Positions 15,887 to 25,276 are shown, numbered from the stretch's first letter. The stretch is DNA of 47,650 nucleotides from JBCAWW01 sp039024315 (GCA_039024315.1 JBCCQN010000038.1:1-47650); one strand, 5' to 3'. The notes: generated by a model not told the origin, from the letters alone. Numbers and translations: made by a program.

Positions 15887-17899
15887 TTAAGGCTGAACCT
15901 TTGGTTTACTGAGATTGTATTGCAGACCCACGCCCAAACCAACTGTAGTCAAACGTTTGTTGAGGCCTGCTGTACCGGCTCCTTTGGTAGGTTGAAGCCC
16001 CATCAAAAGATAGGGTTCAAGCTGTACCGAGAGACGATCCATAATCGGATAGTCTACGCCCAAAGCGGCGTGTACATTGCCTGCGTAGGTATTGAAACCT
16101 CGCTCTAATTTTTCTGGACTCAAGGTCTTGTATTGAAGGCTACGCTCCAATGAGAGGTTGACCGGATTATTGGCATTGTAGTGCCAGTAGTTTTCTTGCG
16201 AAGAAACCTGAGCCACAACCCCACCTTGTACGTAAAATTTCGCGCCTGTCTTTTCGTTCATCCCTAATTGATAACGCAGCAATAATGGTGCTTCTAACAA
16301 AAAGAGCTGACCTTCGAGTACGTTTTCGTAAAAGCCTCTTTCGACATCGAAGAAAGGATAGGTATGACGGAAGCGTTTTTCAGAGTAGTTGACGCCTGAA
16401 ATCACGCTCAAATGATCGTTGATAAGTAGCTCCACTCGCACGCCATAGGCATAACCCGAAAGGGCTTGATCACCTGTAAGCTCCGCAAAAGTCCGAGCAT
16501 TAGAGCCATAAAGTCCTAGGCGAAAATCTGGCTTCCAAGTATGGGTTTTATAATCAGACTCGGGCGCTTGGCGAGAAAACATCTCATCCCAATTCCCATC
16601 ACCAAAAGACACCGGACCAACCCTTCTTATCTCGCTATAATCCATTTGCTGCAGATATTCATCCATGGCTCCGGGATCATTTTCGTGCGGGATTTTATCG
16701 TTAGCTAAGGTATTGTGGATAAAGGAGGTCGAGAAATCTGTTGGTTTTTGTCCTAAAGCAGAAGCGAGATTCGCATCATTGCCAACTGGACTAAGCGAGG
16801 CAAAGCTAATAATCGCCTCTGAAGTCTCAGTCTGGACGCTGCTGTCGCTTACTTGTATACTATTGTTGTTGGAGGCTATTTCAGCAACAGCCTCTTCTTC
16901 AGTTGTAATGCTCACATCAGCGGTCAAAGCCGCATCTTGCAACGCATTGGAGTGAATATCTGGTAAAATAAAGCCAGAGCGCGAGTCAACTACAAAGGTT
17001 TCGTCAGTACGTAGCTGCCAAGAATCGCTACCCCCTAGGAGGGTAAACAAAAATAAGAGAACAGCTGCCGCAGCGGCAGAATAGTTGCGCCAATTGGCAT
17101 ACCAGACGATGGCTTGCTCAGCAGGCATTATCTCGGCATCCAACATAGTGGCGAAAGTCCTCCAATCCTTGTGGATGATGGGATATTCGAGACTACCCAT
17201 TTTTTGGCGGACGACTTCGTCGAACGGTTGTTCGAGCCTATCAGCCATAATCGGCCAATCGCTAGCTACATAAGGCACTTGGTAGGGGACTAAGCGTTCG
17301 CGGAAGGCGGTATCTACCGAAAACTCATCCAAACTCGCGGCTAACAAAGACCAATGGGCTTCCTGAAAAGGAATCTGGTGCTCGGCCAGGCCAGTTTTGA
17401 TAATATGATCGAAATCTTGGTCCAGTACAGACAACATACGATCCCATTGCGGCTGTAGGGCCGTTGGATCTAGTTGCTCTAAACCTTCTCTGATTTGCGT
17501 GTCCAATGGATTTTCGTCGAGCTGTGCCTCGAATTGTGCCCAATCGTCGGGCATAAGGGCTAACTCGGCTTGCGCCAATTTACCTGCCACCGCAGCTTCA
17601 ATTGGCATATCTTCTAGATGCGCATTCATTTGGCCCCAATCGCCATCTTGCGGCTCCAATGAGAGGGCCGCGAGTTGGGTTTGGATCGCCTGGTCGAACG
17701 CGCCATCTAATTGCGCCTGCATAGCTTCCCAATCAGCGGGAACGGCAGGGAGAACAAGGGATGCTAGTTTTTCTCGAATCAGGGCATCAAAAGCCAGGTG
17801 CAGGCGCTGCAGTAGTTCCTCCCAATTGGCAGGATTTACTGGCACCTCCAGTTCGGCTAATTTTTGCCTAATGATTGATTCAAGATGCTCTTCACGCAT
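15887..17899 (-). CDS. Membrane protein with eight anti-sigma-like repeats and a C-terminal beta-barrel
   Basis: 670 residues. Residues about 7-254 are eight tandem units of about 31, each of the form I(R)xKLAxLxxPxxxxDWxxMxxxLD with an invariant Trp. A single copy of such a motif often opens Bacteroidota membrane proteins that sit beside ECF sigma factors. One membrane segment follows (about 270-290, YSAAAAAVLLFLFTLLGG), then a low-complexity linker and a barrel-like domain (about 455-670; FRLGLYGSNA, YAYGVRVELLINDHLSVISGVNYSEKRF, GVGLQYNLS). Overlaps the sigma gene by 8 bases (ATGCGTGA). Most likely the sigma factor's partner, with the repeats in the cytosol (inference). How a barrel can follow an inner-membrane helix is unresolved. 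Confidence 0.75.
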   Translation of the reverse strand: MREEHLESIIRQKLAELEVPVNPANWEELLQRLHLAFDALIREKLASLVLPAVPADWEAMQAQLDGAFDQAIQTQLAALSLEPQDGDWGQMNAHLEDMPIEAAVAGKLAQAELALMPDDWAQFEAQLDENPLDTQIREGLEQLDPTALQPQWDRMLSVLDQDFDHIIKTGLAEHQIPFQEAHWSLLAASLDEFSVDTAFRERLVPYQVPYVASDWPIMADRLEQPFDEVVRQKMGSLEYPIIHKDWRTFATMLDAEIMPAEQAIVWYANWRNYSAAAAAVLLFLFTLLGGSDSWQLRTDETFVVDSRSGFILPDIHSNALQDAALTADVSITTEEEAVAEIASNNNSIQVSDSSVQTETSEAIISFASLSPVGNDANLASALGQKPTDFSTSFIHNTLANDKIPHENDPGAMDEYLQQMDYSEIRRVGPVSFGDGNWDEMFSRQAPESDYKTHTWKPDFRLGLYGSNARTFAELTGDQALSGYAYGVRVELLINDHLSVISGVNYSEKRFRHTYPFFDVERGFYENVLEGQLFLLEAPLLLRYQLGMNEKTGAKFYVQGGVVAQVSSQENYWHYNANNPVNLSLERSLQYKTLSPEKLERGFNTYAGNVHAALGVDYPIMDRLSVQLEPYLLMGLQPTKGAGTAGLNKRLTTVGLGVGLQYNLSKPKVQP
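17292..17310 (+). repeat. Degenerate mini-hairpin copy
   Basis: AAGCGTT then CGCG-GAA-GGCG; the inner pair is mismatched. Antisense within the seventh repeat of the membrane protein. Confidence 0.4.
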
Positions 17900-18458
17900 A
17901 GTTTTCGCCTTCTATTCGACGGACCATACGAGACTGGAGGATCATTTTTTGCAGTTTGGCTCTAGCTTTGGCCAGATTGGACTTTGAGGTCCCCTCACTA
18001 ATACCCAACAGTTTCCCGATTTCCTTATGTGAATACCCTTCGATTACGTATAGGTTAAATACAGTGCGATAGGCCGGTGATAAGCGTTGTACGAGTCCCA
18101 AAATTTCATTGGCACTCATCTCAGCCACTACATCATGTACATCAACTTCATGTACGGCTTGGTTGATCTCAACTAAAGCTGGCCTTTTGGCGGATTTGCG
18201 GTAGTGATCAATCGCAGTATTGACCATAATCCGTCTAATCCAAGCACCCAAATTCGTGCCTCGACTAAATTTCTTTAGGTTGCGAAACACCTTGATAAAT
18301 GCCTCATGCAGAACGTCTCGGGCTTCTTCCCGATCGTTGGTGTAGCGCATGCATACGACCATCATACTACCATAATACTTTTCATATAGTAGTTTCTGGT
18401 ATTTACGGCCGCCATCTATACAGCCTTGTACGAGTTCATCTTCAGTGATTGCTGACAC
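17892..18458 (-). CDS. ECF-type RNA polymerase sigma factor
   Basis: 188 residues starting at a GTG (18458); no ATG is available in frame nearby. Region 2 is seen in MRYTNDREEARDVLHEAFIKVFRNL with W in GAWIRRIMVNTAIDHYRK, and region 4 in LSPAYRTVFNLYVIEGYSHKEIGKLLGISEGTSKSNLAKAR. It would direct RNA polymerase to extracytoplasmic-stress or surface genes. It overlaps the repeat-bearing membrane protein gene by 8 bases, the usual arrangement of sigma and anti-sigma. The target promoter cannot be read from this window. Confidence 0.93.
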   Translation of the reverse strand: MSAITEDELVQGCIDGGRKYQKLLYEKYYGSMMVVCMRYTNDREEARDVLHEAFIKVFRNLKKFSRGTNLGAWIRRIMVNTAIDHYRKSAKRPALVEINQAVHEVDVHDVVAEMSANEILGLVQRLSPAYRTVFNLYVIEGYSHKEIGKLLGISEGTSKSNLAKARAKLQKMILQSRMVRRIEGENYA

Positions 18459-18720
18459 AATGAATAGAGTTTGGGTATTAGGGAAACGCTATAAAGATAA
18501 CGCTGGTTGCCTTCCTAAAGTACACAAAAAATAATCTCTAATCATCTACCCCAAGCCGATGCTATTGGTTATCTTTGTCTTAGAATTAGCAAAACCAGTC
18601 AGCCATTGGGGAATTAGGCAACTGGTAAAACGGGGAATTTTTCTTAACTTAAATAGTACCAGATATTCAAACACTGCTTTTGTAGAAACCCCACTATATG
18701 CTATATCCTGACTCACGAAG

Positions 18721-20916
18721 ATGATACAAGACAAGACGTTGACCCAGACCACTGATCTCAAAAAATCGCTGAAACACTACTTCGGCTACGATCAGTTTAG
18801 AGGGAAGCAGGAAGAGGTTATTAAGAGTATCCTAAGCGGTCATAATACATTTGTGATTATGCCTACGGGTGCAGGGAAGTCGCTTTGTTTCCAACTACCC
18901 GCCCTCCTGATGGATGGCATGGCTTTGGTGATTTCTCCCCTGATCGCCCTGATGAAAAATCAGGTAGATCAATTACAAGCATTTGGGATAGAAGCGGGCT
19001 ACATGAATAGCTCCATGAATCGTGGAGATTATGAGGCCGTCAAGCAAAAAGCACTGAAGGGTACCCTCAAGCTACTTTACGTAGCGCCAGAGTCTTTGGT
19101 AAAGCAGGAGTTTACCGACTTCTTACAGCAAGCAAAAGTTAGTTTTGTGGCCGTTGATGAGGCACACTGTATCTCAGAGTGGGGCCACGACTTTCGTCCA
19201 GAATATCGCCGTATCAAAGAGATGATGGGCAGAGTAGGTAAGGTGCCCGTGATCGCCCTTACCGCCACGGCTACGCCTAAGGTAAGAGCAGACATTGTGC
19301 AAAATCTGCAGATCGAGGGAGCCAATATTTACCTTACTAGCTTTAATCGAACCAATCTATACTATGAAATCCGTCCTAAGGTCAATCAATCGCATACCAC
19401 GACGGAGATCATCAAATATATCAAGCAAAATCCCAACAAATCAGGGATCGTTTACTGTCTCAGCCGGCGTAAAGTAGAGGAAACCGCCGAAATCCTCAAT
19501 GTCAACGGCATCAAAGCCGTACCTTATCATGCTGGCCTTGATGCGAAAATGCGTTCGCGCCACCAAGATATGTTCCTCAAAGAGGATATCCACGTGGTAG
19601 TAGCCACCATTGCCTTTGGGATGGGGATCGACAAGCCAGATGTGCGTTTTGTGATCCACTATGATGTGCCCAAGAGCATTGAGAGTTATTATCAAGAGAC
19701 CGGCCGGGCCGGACGCGATGGGCTAGAAGGCAATTGCCTACTCTTTTATGATTTTCACGACATCATCAAGTTGGAAAAATTCATGAAGGATAAGCCGGTG
19801 AGCGAGCGAGAATCAGGCAAACACCTTCTCTATGAAATGGCTGCTTTTGCAGAATCGGGCACCTGCCGCCGCAAGTTGATGTTGCATTACTTTGGCGAGA
19901 CCTATGACGAGTCGCGTTGTGAGAAGATGTGTGACAATTGTCGCTATCCCAAAAACACCTTCAATGCGCGCCCAGAGGCGCAGATGGCTTTGGATCTGGT
20001 GGTCGCAGTCAATGAGAAATTTGGCGCTAACCACTTGATAAACGTTCTCCGAGGGAGTGATAACCAACAAATCAACATTTACGAGCATCATAAGCTTCCC
20101 AGCTTTGGCAAGGGAAGTGAGCGATCTGATAAGGAATGGAAAGCGATCTTCAATCAGTTGATCGTACATGACTATTTGCTCAAAGACATCGATGATTATG
20201 GCGTCATTAAGCTCAATCATCGCGGCCAAGAGTTCATGGAAAAGCCGCACGACATCACGCTAACTGAGTTTCAGGACTTTGCCAAGCTCAATCGCAATAC
20301 AGCTCCAGTCGAAGATTTCAAGACTTACGATACTGAGCTATTTGGCCGCCTCAAAAAGCTGCGCAAAAAGGTCGCCGATGAGCGTAGCATTCCGCCATAT
20401 GTGGTCTTCCAAGATCCCTCCCTGGAGGATATGGCCAGCAAATACCCCATCTCCATTGATGAATTTCAAAACATCACCGGTGTGGGGCGCGGTAAGGCGA
20501 GTAAATTTGCGGCTCCTTTTATCAAACTAATCAAAGAGTACGTCGAAGCCAATAATATAGAACGCCCCACCGATATCGTCGTCAAATCGACGGCCCGTAA
20601 GTCGATGAATAAGCTCTTTATTATCCAGCATGTCGACCGTCGTACACCTCTGGACAAAGTTGCCGAAATGAAAGGGCTTGAGTTTTCTGAGCTCTTGACC
20701 AATATCGAACAGATTGTGTATTCAGGTACTAAGCTCAACATCGACTACTTTATCGATGATCGCATAGACGAAGATAGCGTGGATGATATCTACGATTACT
20801 TTATGAGCGCCGAGACCGATAGCCTCGATGAGGCTGAAAAAGAATTGGGCGGAGAAGCTACACTAGAGGAAATCCAGATGGTCCGCATCAAGTTTATCTC
20901 CGAAGTGGCGAATTAA
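18721..20916 (+). CDS. recQ: ATP-dependent DNA helicase RecQ
   Basis: 731 residues, the long Bacteroidota form. The helicase core has the Q-motif region YFGYDQFRGKQEE, Walker A PTGAGKS (about 52-58), the DEAH box with the RecQ aromatic loop (VDEAHCISEWGHDFRP), and motif VI QETGRAGRDG. Four zinc cysteines follow in CRRKL...RCEKMCDNC (about 380-402). A winged helix and an HRDC domain (SLEDMASKYPISIDEFQNITGVGRGKASKF) come next, then an extra helix-turn-helix-like tail of about 110 residues. It unwinds DNA in recombination and replication-fork repair. Monocistronic; the 262 bases upstream hold no clear promoter. A likely terminator lies at 21065-21099. Confidence 0.96.
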   Translation: MIQDKTLTQTTDLKKSLKHYFGYDQFRGKQEEVIKSILSGHNTFVIMPTGAGKSLCFQLPALLMDGMALVISPLIALMKNQVDQLQAFGIEAGYMNSSMNRGDYEAVKQKALKGTLKLLYVAPESLVKQEFTDFLQQAKVSFVAVDEAHCISEWGHDFRPEYRRIKEMMGRVGKVPVIALTATATPKVRADIVQNLQIEGANIYLTSFNRTNLYYEIRPKVNQSHTTTEIIKYIKQNPNKSGIVYCLSRRKVEETAEILNVNGIKAVPYHAGLDAKMRSRHQDMFLKEDIHVVVATIAFGMGIDKPDVRFVIHYDVPKSIESYYQETGRAGRDGLEGNCLLFYDFHDIIKLEKFMKDKPVSERESGKHLLYEMAAFAESGTCRRKLMLHYFGETYDESRCEKMCDNCRYPKNTFNARPEAQMALDLVVAVNEKFGANHLINVLRGSDNQQINIYEHHKLPSFGKGSERSDKEWKAIFNQLIVHDYLLKDIDDYGVIKLNHRGQEFMEKPHDITLTEFQDFAKLNRNTAPVEDFKTYDTELFGRLKKLRKKVADERSIPPYVVFQDPSLEDMASKYPISIDEFQNITGVGRGKASKFAAPFIKLIKEYVEANNIERPTDIVVKSTARKSMNKLFIIQHVDRRTPLDKVAEMKGLEFSELLTNIEQIVYSGTKLNIDYFIDDRIDEDSVDDIYDYFMSAETDSLDEAEKELGGEATLEEIQMVRIKFISEVAN

Positions 20917-21064
20917 ATTAGTGATTGGGTGAAGTTTTGATTTGTTGATTAGCTGAATGTGAAATTCAATTATTCAACAAATCATTCATCAATACTTTTT
21001 CAATTGCTTTAGGCCATCTTTTTTTGCTATTTTGTAATCCAATCACCTCAACAGAGGTAATTGA

Positions 21065-21099
21065 AAAGGCCGTTACTTTTCAGGACGGCTTTATTTTTT
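21065..21099 (+). terminator. Probable terminator after recQ
   Basis: AAAG(G)CCGT pairs with ACGGCTTT with one bulge, followed by ATTTTTT. Confidence 0.55.
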
Positions 21100-21132
21100 G
21101 GTCAATTTTGATTCAATAAACATCTCCGCCTT

Positions 21133-21681
21133 ATGGATATAGTTAAAGAACTAGAACAACTAGAAGATAAATTTTATGGTGAGTGGGAAGAAGATAAAGT
21201 CCAACTTGTCGCTGCTATGACCGCGCTACACAACGAACTGGTGCAGCGCCCTGATGACTTCAACCGCTTTTTGGTGCAATCGTCAGATCGTTTTGGCGGT
21301 GCCTACATTCCTCACCTATTTTGGGAAAAACTGGCCAGCTTTGTCGGCCCGAATCCGGACGACCGTTTCTATATCCAGCAATTACTACGCTCTTTTGTCG
21401 CTTCAAACTTTGATGAAGAAGAGCAAAAAGTCATGAAGCCGCTGATCATTACTTACTTGGCCAAAGAAAAACCATTTGAGATCAGCAAAGTATGGGCGCA
21501 AATCATCGAGCCCTCGCACCCTTCGGTAAAAGAGTACTTTCAAAAGCTACAAAATTTCACCGAGAAAAATCAGAAGTCCACTGAGATGTACTGCGAAAAA
21601 TTCATGATGCTAGTAGATTATGCCCCTAACTTCCAGTTATTGGGTCTACCGATCACACAGCTACGCGAACAAGTAAAATAA
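21133..21681 (+). CDS. Conserved-looking protein of unknown function
   Basis: 182 residues, acidic, nearly all helical, with no signal peptide or membrane segment, so cytosolic. The N-terminus MDIVKELEQLEDKFYGEWEEDK is coiled-coil-like. The rest could be HEAT-like helical pairs (RFYIQQLLRSFVASNFDEEEQKVMKPLI). I do not recognise a family. Codon use is like that of the neighbours. Flanked by a terminator on each side, so it is a single-gene transcript. Confidence 0.75.
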   Translation: MDIVKELEQLEDKFYGEWEEDKVQLVAAMTALHNELVQRPDDFNRFLVQSSDRFGGAYIPHLFWEKLASFVGPNPDDRFYIQQLLRSFVASNFDEEEQKVMKPLIITYLAKEKPFEISKVWAQIIEPSHPSVKEYFQKLQNFTEKNQKSTEMYCEKFMMLVDYAPNFQLLGLPITQLREQVK

Positions 21682-21682
21682 G

Positions 21683-21705
21683 CACTAAGCCTACTATGCT
21701 TAGTG
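21683..21705. terminator. Hairpin after the unknown gene
   Basis: CACTAAGC pairs with GCTTAGTG (7-base loop), then GGTTTT. Weak as a terminator; the next hairpin is stronger. Confidence 0.5.
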
Positions 21706-21724
21706 GGTTTTCGTAACAATATAT

Positions 21725-21755
21725 CCGAGTCTGCTTGCAGGCTCGGTCTTTTTTT
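21725..21755 (+). terminator. Strong intrinsic terminator
   Basis: CCGAG-T-CTGC pairs with GCAG-G-CTCGG with a two-base loop; a run of seven T follows. Confidence 0.85.
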
Positions 21756-21846
21756 GTGCCATTGTTATGATTGGGATCGATTATTCTTTTTTCTCCAAGG
21801 GCTTCTCACTATCATGGGGGAGGATTTAAATTGAGAAGGGGATTTT

Positions 21847-22398
21847 ATGTCAGTTTATAGTGCAAACCTGCAAGCGTGGTGGCACACTTTATCTTCCGCT
21901 TGGCAAAAAGTTATAATTCAAGCCCTAGACTTGGAGCAGGGCTTTGGGCTCAACGATCTCGAATACATATTTACGATTGAGGAGCTACACTGCGTCGGTC
22001 TTGCCGACCTCAGTCCTTTGTACTATTTGCCTCAGCTCCAATGCTTGCATCTAAGCCATTGTCAGGTAGCTGATTACTCGCCTTTACGCGCTTTACCCAA
22101 CCTACGCGAACTTCATCTTACCTATGGCAACAATCCAGACGTAGGGCTTTTGGTAGGGCTACAGAAGCTAGAGGTATTGGATATTTCTTACCCCTCCGGA
22201 GAACTCCTCCACCAAGAAGATTTGATTCATCTCAAGCAGCTCAAAGAAGTTTATCTCAATGCCTGCCGGATGGAAACGCTAAGGCCATTACTCGCTTTGG
22301 ATCAATTAGAGATTGCCTGTATGTATTTCAACCCTATCAGGGCTCATGAAGTGCAAAATTTTCAAAACATCCGCCGCGATTGCCGCTTAATGTGGTAA
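21847..22398 (+). CDS. Leucine-rich repeat protein
   Basis: 183 residues with about four to five LRR units (LPQLQCLHLSHCQVADYSPL, LPNLRELHLTYGNN, LQKLEVLDISYPSG, LKQLKEVYLNACRME, LDQLEIACMYFNPI). An N-terminal helical cap contains WWHTLSSAWQKVII. There is no signal peptide, so it is probably a cytosolic binding protein. Short for the family, but the cap and end look complete. Converges on uvrB with 177 bases of repeats in between. Confidence 0.8.
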   Translation: MSVYSANLQAWWHTLSSAWQKVIIQALDLEQGFGLNDLEYIFTIEELHCVGLADLSPLYYLPQLQCLHLSHCQVADYSPLRALPNLRELHLTYGNNPDVGLLVGLQKLEVLDISYPSGELLHQEDLIHLKQLKEVYLNACRMETLRPLLALDQLEIACMYFNPIRAHEVQNFQNIRRDCRLMW

Positions 22399-22409
22399 GC
22401 GACTACTTT

Positions 22410-22552
22410 AGTAGTTAGACAATAGTATTCAGTATTTAGACATTAGTATTCAGTATCAAAGCCTAAGAAAATTGGCCTATATAATTCAATAGATCCATTT
22501 TTCTCCGTTCTGAATACTTTGTACTCAATACTTTCTACTTCATATTGAGAAT
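22410..22552. repeat. AGTAC-type dispersed repeat, inverted and internally duplicated
   Basis: Two tandem copies of TAGACA-ATAGTATTCAGTAT type words, then CCTAAGAAAA, then TGAATACT/TACTCAATACTT words. Its reverse complement resembles 25322-25365 (ttttcctagg ... tactgaatac ... attgtctaa). Lies at a convergent junction. Confidence 0.6.
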
Positions 22553-22570
22553 AAGCGTTCCGCGAAGCGG
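22553..22570 (+). repeat. Mini-hairpin element copy 10
   Basis: AAGCGTT, stem CCGC/GCGG, loop GAA, then TAA. Intergenic, 5 bases from the uvrB stop; no other terminator is visible there. Confidence 0.85.
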
Positions 22571-22575
22571 TAAAC

Positions 22576-24606
22576 CTAAACCCGCTTCTCCTTCAGTAAT
22601 GACTGATAGGCAAACATCTCGTCTCTAAGTCGAGCCGCCTCCACAAAATTGAGCTCTTTGGCGGCAGTTTCCATCTCCTTGCGGATATTGGCTACTTTGC
22701 GCTTGAGCTCGTCCTCGGTCATATATTCGGCAGCAGCTTCGGCGGCGACATTGACCTTCTCTTCAAACTCTTCGATGGTCTTGGCTCGACTGCCAAGGGC
22801 ATCTTCAAAGATATCTTTGGTTTCACGACGCACAGAAGTGGGTACAATGCCATGCTCCTTGTTGTAGGCCATCTGCTTTTGGCGGCGATAATCGGTCTCA
22901 TCCAACAGCTGCTGCATAGAACGGGTAATCTTGTCGGCATAAAGAATTACCCGCCCCTCTAAATGTCGAGCGGCCCGACCCGCAGTCTGAATCAACGATT
23001 GGGACGAACGCAAAAAGCCTTCCTTGTCCGCATCCAAAATCGCTACCAACGAAACCTCTGGTAAGTCCAAGCCCTCCCGTAAGAGGTTGACCCCTACAAG
23101 CACATCAAAGACCCCATTACGTAGGTCGCGAATGATGTCCACCCGATCCAAGGAATCCACATCAGAGTGGATATAACGCGATTTGATTTCGAGATCGATC
23201 AGGTATTTGGTCAGCTCCTCTGCCATACGCTTAGTCAGCGTAGTTACCAAAACCCGATTGCCTTTCTTGACTTCGTTGTCAACTTCGTCGAGCAGATCAT
23301 CTACCTGGTTGATACAAGGTCGGATCTCGCAGGGCGGATCGAGTAGGCCCGTCGGACGCACAATCTGCTCTACGACTACCCCACCGCTTTCTTGCAGCTC
23401 ATAGTCAGAGGGCGTGGCGCTCATGTAGATAATCTGATTGACCAAAGAGTTAAATTCTTCAAACTTTTGGGGACGGTTGTCTAAAGCAGAAGGCAATCTA
23501 AAGCCGTGCTCTACTAGGGTCAACTTACGCGAGCGGTCCCCTCCATACATCCCTCGTACCTGTGGAATGGTCACGTGGCTCTCGTCGATCACCAGCAAAA
23601 AGTCATCTGGGAAATAGTCCAACAAACAGTAAGGACGACTGCCGGGATCCCGACGAGAGAGGTAGCGAGAATAGTTTTCGATACCTGAGCAATACCCCAA
23701 CTCACGCATCATTTCAAGGTCAAATTCGGTGCGTTCTTTGAGGCGGTTGGCTTCGAGATAGAGGCCTTGAGCTTCAAAAAAGTCGACTTGTTTGACGAGG
23801 TCATGTTGGATTTCCTCAATGGCGACATTGAGGTTTTCCCTGCGGGTAACGAACAGATTGGCGGGATAGAGGGTGTAGTCTCTGAGGTTTTCAGTCTTTT
23901 TGCCCGTTTGCAAATCGAAGCGATAAATTTTCTCTAACTCATCCCCAAAGAACATAAAACGCACGCCATAATCGTCGTAGGCTGGATAAACATCAATGGT
24001 ATCCCCTTTGACGCGGAAGTTACCCGGTTCGAGATTGAGCTGAGTACGGCTGTAAAACAGCTTCACCAGTTTGTCCAAAAACATGTTTTGGCTGATGGTC
24101 TGGCCTACGGGCGCGTAATAAACATTGGCTTCAAAGTCTTCGGGTTTACCAATACCATAAATAGAGGAAACCGAGGCCACTACAATCACATCTCGACGAT
24201 CCATACAGAGAGCCGTCGTGGCGCGCAGCCGCAACTTCTCAATATCTTGATTGATGGCAAGGTCCTTTTCGATATAGGTGTTGGTGGTTGGAATGAAGGC
24301 CTCTGGCTGATAATAATCGTAGTAAGAGATAAAGTACTCGACTAGATTATTGGGGAAGAACTCCTTAAACTCACCGTAGAGCTGCGCCGCCAAGGTTTTG
24401 TTGTGGCTGATAATGAGCGTAGGGCGATTGAGCTCTGCGATAACATTGGCGGTAGTAAAGGTTTTACCAGAACCGGTCACCCCCAAAAGCACCTGATGCT
24501 TTTCATGATTCTTGATCCCATCAATCAATTGACGGATAGCTTCGGGTTGATCTCCTGAAGGCTCAAAAGGGGCTTTCAGATCAAACTTATGTTCAGTTGC
24601 TGACAT
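22576..24606 (-). CDS. uvrB: UvrABC excinuclease subunit B
   Basis: 676 residues from the ATG at 24606 (MSATEHKFDLKAPFEPSGDQ). The frame is open to 24735, but E. coli UvrB is 673 residues and homologues begin at this motif, so the extra 43 are not used. Walker A is GVTGSGKT, the beta-hairpin region YYDYYQPEAFIP is present, and the DEAD-like box is VIDESHV. Motifs V-VI read GVNLLREGLDLPEVSLVAILDADKEGFLRS and QTAGRAAR. The C-terminal UVR domain is KEMETAAKELNFVEAARLRDEM. It verifies DNA damage in nucleotide excision repair with UvrA and UvrC. Not in an operon here. Confidence 0.97.
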   Translation of the reverse strand: MSATEHKFDLKAPFEPSGDQPEAIRQLIDGIKNHEKHQVLLGVTGSGKTFTTANVIAELNRPTLIISHNKTLAAQLYGEFKEFFPNNLVEYFISYYDYYQPEAFIPTTNTYIEKDLAINQDIEKLRLRATTALCMDRRDVIVVASVSSIYGIGKPEDFEANVYYAPVGQTISQNMFLDKLVKLFYSRTQLNLEPGNFRVKGDTIDVYPAYDDYGVRFMFFGDELEKIYRFDLQTGKKTENLRDYTLYPANLFVTRRENLNVAIEEIQHDLVKQVDFFEAQGLYLEANRLKERTEFDLEMMRELGYCSGIENYSRYLSRRDPGSRPYCLLDYFPDDFLLVIDESHVTIPQVRGMYGGDRSRKLTLVEHGFRLPSALDNRPQKFEEFNSLVNQIIYMSATPSDYELQESGGVVVEQIVRPTGLLDPPCEIRPCINQVDDLLDEVDNEVKKGNRVLVTTLTKRMAEELTKYLIDLEIKSRYIHSDVDSLDRVDIIRDLRNGVFDVLVGVNLLREGLDLPEVSLVAILDADKEGFLRSSQSLIQTAGRAARHLEGRVILYADKITRSMQQLLDETDYRRQKQMAYNKEHGIVPTSVRRETKDIFEDALGSRAKTIEEFEEKVNVAAEAAAEYMTEDELKRKVANIRKEMETAAKELNFVEAARLRDEMFAYQSLLKEKRV

Positions 24607-24761
24607 GTATTTTGGAAAAATGGTGCGGACCCGTAGATACGTTTCCTTTGCCTTGAAGTTACGAAAAAAGAGCATGCCGATGGCGATGGTTTGAGAAGCA
24701 GCTCGAGCTGTAGCGTATCGCAAGCGACCAACCATTTTTATGCACTTTTACACTATAGAAT

Positions 24762-25013
24762 ATGGCAACGCTACTGCTTCCTTTTTCGGTGATTGGTCTC
24801 TTGCTTTGTTTTTGGGTCTTGCCCAGAGTAAAAGAAGAAGGGCTCTCTATTTGGTCTTGGCTGATCGGTATGTTTTTGATCTGGCCACTCTTCATTTTGC
24901 TTGCGGGCTGGCGACTCGAAGAGCGTAGCTTTCAATCTATTGGGGCCATTGGGATTATTGTTTTAGTTTTTATTCTACTGCTGTATTCAGGTAAGTCTTT
25001 TATGGTGATATGA
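24762..25013 (+). CDS. Small membrane protein
   Basis: 83 residues with three predicted membrane helices: TLLLPFSVIGLLLCFWVL (about 3-20), LSIWSWLIGMFLIWPLFILLAGW (about 28-50) and IGAIGIIVLVFILLLYSG (about 61-78). A charged turn RVKEEG lies between the first two. No family recognised. Divergent from uvrB with 155 bases between. The next 377 bases are non-coding repeats. Confidence 0.65.
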   Translation: MATLLLPFSVIGLLLCFWVLPRVKEEGLSIWSWLIGMFLIWPLFILLAGWRLEERSFQSIGAIGIIVLVFILLLYSGKSFMVI

Positions 25014-25069
25014 GCTAAGCAGAGCCTACCACTTTTAGCATTTACCTCAAGCTGATCGGAGAGGGGACA

Positions 25070-25087
25070 CCGCGGCGCGGAACGCTT
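25070..25087 (-). repeat. Mini-hairpin element copy 11
   Basis: Minus strand: AAGCGTT, stem CCGC/GCGG, loop GCC. Intergenic. Confidence 0.8.
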
Positions 25088-25119
25088 AGTTTATCGTTTA
25101 GGTACAGAGTAGTCAGTAT

Positions 25120-25135
25120 CCCGAAAGCTTTCGGG
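25120..25135. repeat. 16-base palindrome CCCGAAAGCTTTCGGG
   Basis: Perfect palindrome sitting inside AGTCAGTAT ... AGTATTCAGTAC, apparently inserted in the AGTAC-type repeat. Same family as 127-138, 13387-13408 and 46293-46304. Confidence 0.8.
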
Positions 25136-25220
25136 AGTATTCAGTACAGAGAAAAACGATCTCGCTGAATCATAAAACCTCATTTTCCTAGGTCTCAATA
25201 CTATGGTCTAAGTACTTAAT
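25136..25220. repeat. AGTAC/CCTAGG dispersed repeat, copy A
   Basis: Runs from AGTATTCAGTAC through TTTTCCTAGGTC (25183-25194) to GGTCTAAGTACTTA (25205-25218). It aligns with copy B about 140 bases downstream. Confidence 0.65.
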
Positions 25221-25235
25221 TAACAGGCCAATAAA

Positions 25236-25261
25236 AAAGAGCGGCTTTAAAGCCACTCTTT
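25236..25261 (-). terminator. Terminator of the OmpA-like lipoprotein gene
   Basis: AAAGAG-C-GGCTTT pairs with AAAGCC-A-CTCTTT; a run of T follows on the minus strand. Confidence 0.75.
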
Positions 25262-25276
25262 AAATACAGCGTAAAA

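Noticed and set aside
18570..18577. TATCTTTG as the recQ promoter
   Set aside because: Fits the -7 form but lies 144 bases upstream and has no -33 partner.
24607..24735. N-terminal extension of UvrB
   Set aside because: The extra 43 residues do not look like UvrB and the ATG at 24606 gives the normal length and start.
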